From Verrucomicrobiota bacterium (GTDB lineage Bacteria > Verrucomicrobiota > Lentisphaeria > Oligosphaerales > JAFGRS01), in contig JAGVUW010000492.1 in assembly GCA_019136035.1 (NCBI GenBank), positions 1 through 5,421 of the forward strand: DNA of 5,421 nucleotides, given 5' to 3'. Positions within the stretch are counted from its first letter, which is position 1; the number at the start of each line of letters is the position of its first letter. The translations under genes and the position numbers were made by a program. The notes under the pieces are model-generated. The model was not told the origin of the DNA and did not search any database. It saw only the letters and a list, made by a program, of their open reading frames with translations. Below are positions 1 to 5,421 of the stretch, piece after piece.

Positions 1-1392
1 GGCGGCGCTTGGCTCGCGGCTGAGGGCGTCGCGGCTGGGCAGGGCCACGAGAAGGGCGGCGGCGACCACGGCCAGGACGCCGGCCAGGATGACGCGGCGC
101 CAGCCGAGGGCGAAGGTCCCCGGCGTCGCGGTCTCGGCGGCTCCGAATGCCGCCGCCAGGGCCAGGGTGAGGAACCAGGCCGGGCCGCGCACGAAGGGAT
201 CCGAGATCAGGAGTGCGCCGAGGTAGAAGGCGAGGGCGGTGGCGCCGGCCAGAGCCCAGGCGTCACGGCGGCCGGCGGAGAGGAAGCGCTCGATGGCGCC
301 GGTCAGGCCGACGATGAGAACCAGGATCAGGGCCAGGCCGGCCGGGTAGCCGGCCGTCGACAGGAGGATGCCCAGGCCGGACTGGGTGTCGGTCTCGATG
401 TCGTTGACATTCGGGTTGGGGAGCTCACCGTAGGCGCGGCCGATGTACTTCTGGTAGGTGCCCAGGCCGACCCCGGTCCACGGCCGCCGGGCCGCCAGAC
501 GCAGCGCCGCCAGGGCGTCGACGTGGCAGGACTTCAGTTCGGCCGTGCCCGGCTTCACCGGCAGGAGGGTCCCCGCCAGGGCCGGCAGGCGGCCGAGGCC
601 GGCCAGGACAGCCAGGGCCACCGCCAGGACCACCACCGTGCGGCTGAGGCCGCCCGCCTGACGCAGCAGGCTGGCGACCACGAGGAGCAGGGCCGTCGAC
701 AGGAGCAGGTAGCCGTGCGGTATGGTCACCAGTACCAGCACCGTGCCGAGGCCGGTCACCGCCCGCCGCCACCACGAGGTGCCCGCCCAGGACGACCAGA
801 GAGGCTGCGCCAGGAGCAGGCCGCCGCCCAGGAAGAGGCTCAGCGAGACGCGGCTGCGGAAGAGGCCGGTGAAGGCGCCGCCGATGCCCCAGGGGAGGGC
901 CATGACATCGGCCGGCGGCAGGACTGCGCCGAAGCCGTGAGTGCGGCTCTGCACGGCGGCTGCCAGGACATTCAGGGCCAGCATCGCGGTCAGGGCCAGG
1001 CCGGCCCAGGTGGGGCGCTCGCGCAGGAGCAGGGCCCAGACCAGGAAGCCGCAGAAGAGCTGCTGGAAGCGCTGGATGCCCTCGCTGGCGGCGTCGGTGC
1101 CGCCGCGCGCCGCCAGGCTGGCGACGAAGAGCAGCACCAGGGCCAGGGCCAGCAGGCGCGGGTAGCGGTACGTGACGCCACGGCGGAACTGATCCCAGAG
1201 CAGGCCCAGGAAGGCCAGGCCCATGGCGACATCGGAGACGCCGAGTCGGCCGCCCAGGACCGGGAAGCGGAGCTGCGTGGCCATGCAGAGGGCCGCCACT
1301 GCTGCCAGCGCGGCGATCCATGCCGGCAGGCGGGATGCCGCCGTGCCGACGCTCTCTTGGGGGATACCCTGGGGATCTGCTGTGCTCGTCAT
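1..1392 (-). CDS. O-antigen ligase/polymerase-like (Wzy_C/WaaL superfamily) polytopic membrane protein, 3' end outside the window
   Basis: Reading the minus strand from ATG at 1392 gives 464 codons without a stop, still open at base 1. The protein is a series of about a dozen hydrophobic segments (roughly residues 23-40, 52-66, 78-95, 112-124, 128-147, 182-199, 210-244, 251-275, 349-366, 376-397, 403-418, 431-451) in the inner membrane. A long outward loop (about 276-345) holds the family signature: an Arg/Ala-rich helix followed by RPWTGVGLGTYQKYIG (303-318), close to the 'P-x-x-G-x-G-x-G-x-F/Y' motif of the family, then an AGYPAGL turn (347-353) at the next membrane segment. Relatives join lipid-linked glycans to lipid A-core or protein, or polymerise repeat units; the substrate cannot be read here. 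The histidine usually found 11 residues before the AG turn is Gln337. Residues after 451 may lead into a soluble, perhaps TPR, tail outside the window. An in-frame GTG at 1401 has a better-spaced GAGG (1408-1411, gap 6), so the start may be three codons earlier. Confidence 0.8.
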   Translation of the reverse strand, partial: MTSTADPQGIPQESVGTAASRLPAWIAALAAVAALCMATQLRFPVLGGRLGVSDVAMGLAFLGLLWDQFRRGVTYRYPRLLALALVLLFVASLAARGGTDAASEGIQRFQQLFCGFLVWALLLRERPTWAGLALTAMLALNVLAAAVQSRTHGFGAVLPPADVMALPWGIGGAFTGLFRSRVSLSLFLGGGLLLAQPLWSSWAGTSWWRRAVTGLGTVLVLVTIPHGYLLLSTALLLVVASLLRQAGGLSRTVVVLAVALAVLAGLGRLPALAGTLLPVKPGTAELKSCHVDALAALRLAARRPWTGVGLGTYQKYIGRAYGELPNPNVNDIETDTQSGLGILLSTAGYPAGLALILVLIVGLTGAIERFLSAGRRDAWALAGATALAFYLGALLISDPFVRGPAWFLTLALAAAFGAAETATPGTFALGWRRVILAGVLAVVAAALLVALPSRDALSREPSAA

Positions 1393-1723
1393 GCTGTGCA
1401 CCCGTTGCCTCGGTCCATCACGCCACAGCGCCGTCGGTTCGGCGACGCCCACTCCAGCGGCTTACATACAGCACAAACGCGCGGGGTGGCGCTCCTATTG
1501 GGGGGCGCGCCGAGTGGAGGCAGGGCTGTCTGAGAGTCCGGTCCCGGTCCAGTCCTGGCAGCCCTCCAGGGTGACCGAATGGACGCCGAGGCGATCGTTG
1601 ACCAGCCCGGGGGTGGAGACTGCGGCTCCTGCCGCCGCGGCCGTTTCGATGCGGCGGCGGTGCGGTCGGGATGGCGCGGCGTCCCGGCGGCGGTACATTA
1701 GCGTATCACGGAAGGGACCTGGC
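1393..1723. other. divergent intergenic region with no gene
   Basis: These 331 bases lie between the starts of two divergent genes and must hold the promoters of both. An open frame on the plus strand runs through the region into the activator, but its translation here resembles no domain and continues back antisense to the membrane-protein gene. I found no convincing -35/-10 pair in either direction. TACATT (1694-1699) resembles a -10 box but has no partner. TGGC (1487-1490) followed by TTG (1498-1500) resembles a sigma-54 element but ends in G instead of the key C. A short inverted repeat, CCTGG/CCAGG, lies around 1554-1570. Confidence 0.6.
1711..1717 (+). promoter_or_regulatory. ribosome binding site that decides the activator start
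   Basis: GAAGGGA lies six bases before ATG 1724. It supports that codon over earlier in-frame starts as far back as 1223, and the GAF domain homology also begins directly after it. Confidence 0.65.
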
Positions 1724-3262
1724 ATGGCAGGCAGAGACCGCCGGTTTACCTACGAGCAGCTCGATATCCTCAACCGCGTAGCGCTGCACCTGGCCGAGGC
1801 GACCCGTCTGCGCGAGGCCCTGACGGTGGTTCTGGACACCCTCTGTGCCGAGGCGGGCATGGCGCGCGGCGTGATCACCCTGATGGCGCCCCAGGGTGAC
1901 GAGGTCAGTGCCGCCATCAGTGCCGGCGACGTCAGTCCGGCGTATCTGGAGAAGATGCGTTACAAGGCTGGCGAGGGCATCACCGGCGAGGTCTTTGCCA
2001 CCGGTCAGCCGATCTACCTGCCGCAGGTGCGCTCGGCCGAGCACTACCTGGATCGCAGCGGCATGCGTCGCGGCCTGGATGGCTCGCGCCTGGCCTTCTT
2101 CTGTGTGCCGATACTGCATCGCGGCGCCGCCATCGGGACGCTCTCGGTCGACATGGCCACCGAATCCTCGGCGACGCACGCGCGCGAGATGGCGTTTCTG
2201 GTGGAGCTGGCGCGGCTGGTGGCGCCGTTTGTCCAGCGTTGTCTTCTCGAGGAGCGCCTTGAGGTCTTCCAGCGGGAGAAGCTGCCCGGCGGTGCCTTTG
2301 GCAAGCTGATTGGCAAGAGCGCGCCATTGCGCGAGATTCAGACCCTGATCATGCGTCTGGCCGACGCCCGCACGACCGTGCTGATCACCGGCGAGACCGG
2401 GGTCGGCAAGGGCGTCGTCGCCGAGCTGATCCACCGCCTTGGTGCGAGCCGCCGTCAGCCCTTCGTCGAGGTCAACTGCGGGGCCATCCCGGAGAGCCTG
2501 ATCGAGAGCGAGCTGTTCGGCCACGAGAAGGGGGCCTTCACCGGTGCCACCCAGCGCCGCATCGGCATCCTGGAGCGGGCTCAGGCCGGGACGGTCTTCC
2601 TCGACGAGATCGGCGACCTGCCCCTGACAGCCCAGACGCGGCTGCTGCGCGTCCTGCAGAACCGCGAGTTCGAGCGCGTCGGCGGTTCGGAGACCCTGCG
2701 TACCGCGGCGCGCATCCTGGCGGCGACCAACCGCAATCTGGAGGAGTCCATCCAGCAGGGCACCTTCCGCAGTGACCTCTTCTACCGCCTCAGTGTGTTT
2801 CCGTTGCATGTGCCAGCCCTGCGTGAGCGCGGCAAGGCCGACATCATGCTCCTGGTCGATCACTTCATCCAGCAGTTCTCGGCCGAGATGGGCAAGGAGG
2901 TCAGCCGCATCGACACTCCGGCCATCGACATGCTGACGGCGTACCACTGGCCCGGGAACGTCCGCGAGCTGGAGAATGTCATCGAGCGCGCCGTGTTGCT
3001 GGCCGATGGCAGTGTCATCCATGGCCACCACCTGCCGCCGTCGCTGCAGATGAACCGCTACGCGCCCCGTCGCGAGGATCTCGGCGACTTCGCGCTGCGG
3101 GTGCGCAACTTCGAGGTCGAACTGATCACCGAGGCCCTGAAGGACAGCAATGGCAACCAGACGGCGGCGGCGCGGCGGCTGGGCATCAGCAAGCGCATGA
3201 TCCAGTACAAGATCGCTAAGTACGGCCTCGACTACCGGCGTTTCCGCAGCGGCCCGTCGTGA
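1724..3262 (+). CDS. NifA-like sigma-54-dependent transcriptional activator (GAF, AAA+, Fis-type HTH)
   Basis: A complete 512-residue protein of the bacterial enhancer-binding family, which uses ATP to open promoters held by RNA polymerase with sigma-54. Residues about 10-175 form a GAF sensor domain with the NifA-type core YKAGEGITGEVFATGQPIYL (80-99) and FFCVPILHRGAAIGTLSVD (125-143). The AAA+ domain (about 193-430) has Walker A GETGVGKG (223-230), the sigma-54-contacting loop GAFTGA (270-275), Walker B VFLDEIGD (291-298), FRSDLFYRL (348-356) with the arginine-finger region, and sensor II WPGNVRELEN (409-418). A Fis-type helix-turn-helix ends the protein (about 477-500, NQTAAARRLGISKRMIQYKI). 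All key ATPase residues are present. The length fits NifA (about 500-580). The cysteines (41, 127, 173, 252) lie outside the AAA+/HTH linker, so the C-x4-C motif of oxygen-sensitive rhizobial NifA is absent. No nif genes are visible, so the name nifA is not justified. It lacks a response-regulator receiver domain; control is probably by a small ligand or protein acting on GAF. Confidence 0.93.
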   Translation: MAGRDRRFTYEQLDILNRVALHLAEATRLREALTVVLDTLCAEAGMARGVITLMAPQGDEVSAAISAGDVSPAYLEKMRYKAGEGITGEVFATGQPIYLPQVRSAEHYLDRSGMRRGLDGSRLAFFCVPILHRGAAIGTLSVDMATESSATHAREMAFLVELARLVAPFVQRCLLEERLEVFQREKLPGGAFGKLIGKSAPLREIQTLIMRLADARTTVLITGETGVGKGVVAELIHRLGASRRQPFVEVNCGAIPESLIESELFGHEKGAFTGATQRRIGILERAQAGTVFLDEIGDLPLTAQTRLLRVLQNREFERVGGSETLRTAARILAATNRNLEESIQQGTFRSDLFYRLSVFPLHVPALRERGKADIMLLVDHFIQQFSAEMGKEVSRIDTPAIDMLTAYHWPGNVRELENVIERAVLLADGSVIHGHHLPPSLQMNRYAPRREDLGDFALRVRNFEVELITEALKDSNGNQTAAARRLGISKRMIQYKIAKYGLDYRRFRSGPS

Positions 3263-3281
3263 GGGCGGGGCGGGCGTCCGG

Positions 3282-3319
3282 GCGGGCCGTCCGGCGGCAA
3301 AAAGACGTCGTCGGCCCGC
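3282..3319 (+). terminator. possible terminator or hairpin after the activator gene
   Basis: GCGGGCCG (3282-3289) is perfectly complementary to CGGCCCGC (3312-3319), across a 22-base loop that contains a run of five A. It lies 19 bases after the activator stop. No T-run follows the stem and the loop is long, so in DNA this rich in G and C it may be chance. Confidence 0.25.
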
Positions 3320-3327
3320 GCTCGGGT

Positions 3328-3355
3328 TTGACAGTCCGCCCGGGTCCGGTAAAGT
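3328..3355 (+). promoter_or_regulatory. sigma-70-type promoter of tRNA-Leu
   Basis: A perfect TTGACA -35 box (3328-3333), a 16-base spacer, and TAAAGT (3350-3355, 4 of 6 to TATAAT). Transcription would begin around 3362, a few bases before the mature tRNA end at 3370. This is the clearest housekeeping promoter in the window and fits a stable RNA gene. Confidence 0.75.
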
Positions 3356-3369
3356 ATGGACGTTTTCAG

Positions 3370-3454
<85 letters not shown>

Positions 3455-3470
3455 CATGCTTCAGTGTCCA

Positions 3471-3495
3471 GACGCCGGCGCCCGTCGCCGGCGTC
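3471..3495 (+). terminator. strong hairpin after tRNA-Leu, possible terminator or processing structure
   Basis: GACGCCGGCG (3471-3480) and CGCCGGCGTC (3486-3495) form a perfect 10-base-pair stem with a 5-base loop (CCCGT), starting 16 bases after the tRNA CCA end. Only a mixed GGCGTCTTCGGGG stretch follows, not a T-run, so intrinsic termination would be inefficient. It may instead protect or delimit the tRNA precursor. No clear promoter is seen between it and the first pseudopilin gene (128 bases from the tRNA to 3582), so read-through could supply the operon. Confidence 0.45.
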
Positions 3496-3588
3496 GGCGT
3501 CTTCGGGGTCGACGTCGGGGGCGCCCCGGGGGCCACGGCGGCGGTTGCGGCCGGCGCCGGGCAGGGCGACTTCCGCGGAGCGATGGGC

Positions 3589-4044
3589 ATGGCGCTGTCG
3601 GCCACAACGCGCACCCCTCCCACGAGCCGGCCGGCGGTTGTCCGGCGGGTCCGGTCGGCACGTCGTCTCTTCACCCTCCTGGAAGTGATCATCGCCTCGG
3701 GCATCCTGGTCCTGGCCGTGGCCATGAGCGTCGGCATCGTCGGCGCCGCCCGCGCCCGCATCCTCCGCGCCGAGTCGCGCTGGGGCCGCCAGCACCTCCT
3801 CTCGCAGGCCGCCGAGTTCTACCTGCTGGCCGGGCCGGCGGCAGTGCCGCCGCCAGGGCTCCTGCCGGAGGGCTTCTCGTGCGACATGACCCTCAGCCGT
3901 GTCGAGGACCTCTCCGATGCTGCCCTCGAGCCCCAGGACGGCTGGGTCCTGGGGCGTTTCGACATCCGTGTGTATGACACCGCCGGCGACCTGCTCTCGG
4001 AGTGCCAGGTCGAGAAGGTGGTACGTGAGGAGGACTGCGACTAG
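3589..4044 (+). CDS. type II secretion/type IV pilus-like minor pseudopilin, in the GspI position
   Basis: A complete protein of 151 residues. An Arg-rich leader (1-27) precedes FTLLEVIIASGILVLAVAMS (28-47), the N-terminal methylation and membrane helix of type IV pilin-like proteins, with Glu32 at mature position +5. Cleavage should fall between Leu27 and Phe28, but the usual glycine at -1 is missing. The rest (53-151) is a small soluble domain ending in beta-like segments (GRFDIRVYD, 122-130) and an acidic tail. It has three cysteines (98, 138, 150), two of which might form a disulfide outside the membrane. Length and the position just before GspJ- and GspK-like genes fit GspI, but the C-terminal domain is not diagnostic, so the subtype is inferred mainly from gene order. 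ATG 3589 is chosen because GGAG (3577-3580) lies eight bases before it; ATG 3583 is only two bases from the same GGAG. The last base of the TAG stop is the first base of the next gene's GTG. Confidence 0.82.
   Translation: MALSATTRTPPTSRPAVVRRVRSARRLFTLLEVIIASGILVLAVAMSVGIVGAARARILRAESRWGRQHLLSQAAEFYLLAGPAAVPPPGLLPEGFSCDMTLSRVEDLSDAALEPQDGWVLGRFDIRVYDTAGDLLSECQVEKVVREEDCD
4027..4033 (+). promoter_or_regulatory. ribosome binding site inside the first pseudopilin gene, for the GspJ-like gene
   Basis: GAGGAGG lies within the last codons of the upstream gene, ten bases before GTG 4044. It supports that GTG over the in-frame ATG at 4077, which lacks a comparable site. Confidence 0.6.
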
Positions 4045-4736
4045 TGTTCCGGGTGCGACGCAGCGAGTCGGGTCCGATGGCCGCCGGGGTGGCGCGTTTC
4101 ACCCTGCTCGAGGTCATCATTGCGGTGACCCTGCTGCTCCTGGTGGTCACCGGCATGCTCGGCTTCGGGCGCGAGATAACGCGCAGTTGGGAGAAGCTGC
4201 GGGCCGAGCACGGGCGCTTCCGCGACCTGCTGGTGCTGGACCGCGCCCTCGACGGCCTGCTGAGCAACGCGGTGCCCTTCACCTGGCCGGACAGCGAGGG
4301 CGAGTCGCGGCAGTTCTTCTTTGGCGAGAGCGACTACGTGCGTCTGGCCTGTCTGCGGCCGGTGACGCAGGTCGAGGAGGGCGCCCTGCGTTTCGCCGAG
4401 ATCCTCCTCGACGACGGGCGCCTCATGGTGGTGTCGACGGCGCATCCCTGGCGCGATCCATCCGACGCCGACGAACGCAGCCGCACGACGGTCCTGGCCA
4501 CCGGCGTCGAGAGCCTGGAGTTCTCCTATGCTGACTGGTCCGGCGACGATGAAGCGGACTGGGACGCGGGGCTGATCTGGGTTGACGAGTGGGACCCGGA
4601 GCGCACCGAGATGCCGCTGGCGATCTGGCTGACCGTGCGGTGGCAGGATGGCCGTGTTGAGTCCTGGCTGCGGCGGACCGCCGCGGGCTATCGAGAACGG
4701 TGGGGCAAATGGCAGCCGGCACGCGACAATCCATAG
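4044..4736 (+). CDS. gspJ: GspJ-like minor pseudopilin
   Basis: A complete 230-residue protein starting at GTG. A short basic leader (1-18) precedes FTLLEVIIAVTLLLLVVTGM (19-38), a pilin-type helix with Glu23 at +5. The residue at -1 is Arg18, not glycine. An amphipathic helix (about 40-75, repeated R/D/L) follows, then a beta-rich domain. The C-terminal pattern GVESLEFSYADW (154-165), then tryptophans before EMPLAIWLTVRW (189-200), matches the GspJ family, in which 'v..l.f.y.d...W....lP..i.l.v' is typical. GspJ belongs to the I-J-K tip complex of the type II pseudopilus, anchored in the inner membrane before assembly and exposed in the periplasm. The length is near the usual 190-230. The gene overlaps the previous one by one base (TAGTG) and is followed by an overlapping GspK-like gene, as in canonical gsp operons. 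An ATG at 4077 would shorten the leader to seven residues. A different pseudopilin of a pilus-like system remains possible. Confidence 0.82.
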   Translation: MFRVRRSESGPMAAGVARFTLLEVIIAVTLLLLVVTGMLGFGREITRSWEKLRAEHGRFRDLLVLDRALDGLLSNAVPFTWPDSEGESRQFFFGESDYVRLACLRPVTQVEEGALRFAEILLDDGRLMVVSTAHPWRDPSDADERSRTTVLATGVESLEFSYADWSGDDEADWDAGLIWVDEWDPERTEMPLAIWLTVRWQDGRVESWLRRTAAGYRERWGKWQPARDNP

Positions 4737-5421
4737 TGGCCGACCGGCGCCGGCCGCGGCGGGGCCGCCCTGGCGGGCGGTCGCGGGGCATGGCCCTGGT
4801 GGTGGTCATGGGCACGGCCGCCGTGGCGGCGGTGATGGCGGCCCATGTCATGCTCCTGAGCGAGACGGTCGCCCGTGAGGCGGCGGTGGCGTCTGAGCGG
4901 CAGGCCCTGCGCTACGAGATCGAGGGGGCCGCCGAGCGCGCCTTCTGGATGCACCTGGTCGACCGTCGCCTCTATGCCGACCGCAGCCTCGGCGTGTCGT
5001 CGCTGGAGCGCGAGGGCGTCGAGGAGGAGCCCTGGATGCTCGACGGCCGTCCGCATCGCCTTGCGGGCACGGCCTCGACCGTGCGCCTCAGCGATGCCCT
5101 GCAGGGCATCAGCTTCGCCGGTCAGGCGCCGGCACAGGAACTGCGCGAACTGGCCGATCCCGCCGACACCGAGCGACAGGAGGCCGTCGATATCTTCCTC
5201 GATGTCGTTGCCGACTATGTCGATGCCGACGACCTGACCCACCTGCATGGCCTCGAACGCGACGGCTACGCCGACGCCGGACTGCCCGGGTTGCCCCGCG
5301 ATGCCCCCATCGAGTTCCGTGAGGAGGTCTATTGGCTGCCGGGCTGGCAGGACGTCCTGTACGGCCCGGTGCAGGTCATCCCGCCGCCGGGCATCGCCCC
5401 GGCCCAGGCCGGCCGCGGCAG
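4709..5421 (+). CDS. gspK: GspK-like minor pseudopilin (pseudopilus tip), 3' end outside the window
   Basis: 237 codons are present, still open at the right edge; full GspK proteins are usually about 300-340 residues, so roughly 70-100 are missing. An Arg-rich leader ends at Gly27, and the mature helix starts MALVVVMGTAAVAAVMAAH (28-46). The residue at +5 is Val32, not Glu; known GspK proteins also lack Glu+5, which fits the tip position. A helical stretch (48-85) follows. Residues 164-219 carry the GspK signature: LDVVADYVDADD (164-175), then HGLERDGYADAG (180-191), then REEVYWLPGW (204-213), matching the family's 'DW.DaD ... G.E..yY ... EL..v.G'. Asp129-Gly133 (DALQG) falls where the family has a D-x-x-G-x-xNLN segment, but the asparagines are not kept. 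ATG 4709 has GGTGG (4699-4703) five bases before it and overlaps gspJ by 28 bases. In-frame GTG 4736 would repeat the TAGTG overlap of the previous junction and leave an 18-residue leader, but has no clear ribosome binding site. Confidence 0.8.
   Translation, partial: MAAGTRQSIVADRRRPRRGRPGGRSRGMALVVVMGTAAVAAVMAAHVMLLSETVAREAAVASERQALRYEIEGAAERAFWMHLVDRRLYADRSLGVSSLEREGVEEEPWMLDGRPHRLAGTASTVRLSDALQGISFAGQAPAQELRELADPADTERQEAVDIFLDVVADYVDADDLTHLHGLERDGYADAGLPGLPRDAPIEFREEVYWLPGWQDVLYGPVQVIPPPGIAPAQAGRG

Noticed and set aside
425..1321. A 298-codon minus-strand frame starting at 1321.
   Set aside because: It is out of frame with the membrane-protein gene (ATG 1392), is dominated by P, G, R and A, and has no membrane segments; the other frame gives a convincing polytopic protein.
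1487..1501. A possible sigma-54 promoter, TGGC-N7-TTG, in the divergent region.
   Set aside because: The -12 element reads TTGG instead of TTGC and the bases after TGGC also differ from consensus. One such near match is expected by chance.
1223..1723. An N-terminal extension of the activator by up to 167 residues.
   Set aside because: The extension partly runs antisense to the membrane-protein gene and has no recognisable domain; a ribosome binding site and the start of the homology both favour ATG 1724.
1706..3031. A 441-codon open frame on the minus strand opposite the activator gene.
   Set aside because: Its translation is rich in Q, R, G and D without any domain, while the plus strand encodes a full GAF-AAA+-HTH protein. 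Long antisense frames are expected in DNA with GC-rich third positions.
3518..3527. The palindrome GGGGCGCCCC before the pseudopilin genes as an operator.
   Set aside because: Short G/C palindromes are frequent in this base composition and there is no matching copy at another promoter.

Overview
The window is a very GC-rich stretch of bacterial chromosome with strongly G/C-biased third codon positions. It has four regions: a polysaccharide-type membrane enzyme gene on the minus strand, a divergent sigma-54-dependent activator gene on the plus strand, a leucine tRNA gene, and the start of a tightly packed operon of type II secretion/type IV pilus-like pseudopilin genes. I see no insertion sequence, CRISPR array or phage gene.

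Region 1 (minus strand, 1-1392, runs off the left edge): a polytopic membrane protein of the O-antigen ligase/polymerase (Wzy_C/WaaL-like) superfamily. A gap of 331 bases without a gene (1393-1723) separates it from region 2.

Region 2 (plus strand, 1724-3262): a complete NifA-like activator with the order GAF, AAA+ ATPase (GAFTGA loop present), Fis-type helix-turn-helix. It implies that the organism has sigma-54 and that some promoter, not securely located here, is its target.

Region 3 (3328-3495): tRNA-Leu(GAG), with a perfect TTGACA -35 box and a fair -10 box before it and a strong hairpin after it.

Region 4 (plus strand, 3589 to the right edge): three genes that overlap one another and fit the minor pseudopilins GspI, GspJ and GspK in canonical order. 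In known type II systems I, J and K form the complex at the tip of the pseudopilus. The first two keep the FTLLE segment but lack the usual glycine before the cleavage site (Leu and Arg instead), while the GspK-like protein keeps its glycine. From memory of the family, FTLxE segments without the preceding glycine are common in Lentisphaerota and related PVC bacteria. Such an origin is my best guess, but an inference only.

No single link among the regions is proven. The plausible ones are that the sigma-54 activator controls surface or secretion genes nearby or elsewhere, and that the pseudopilin operon depends partly on transcription from the tRNA side, because no clear promoter of its own is visible. 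I found ordinary families with a few unusual details rather than a clearly new system.
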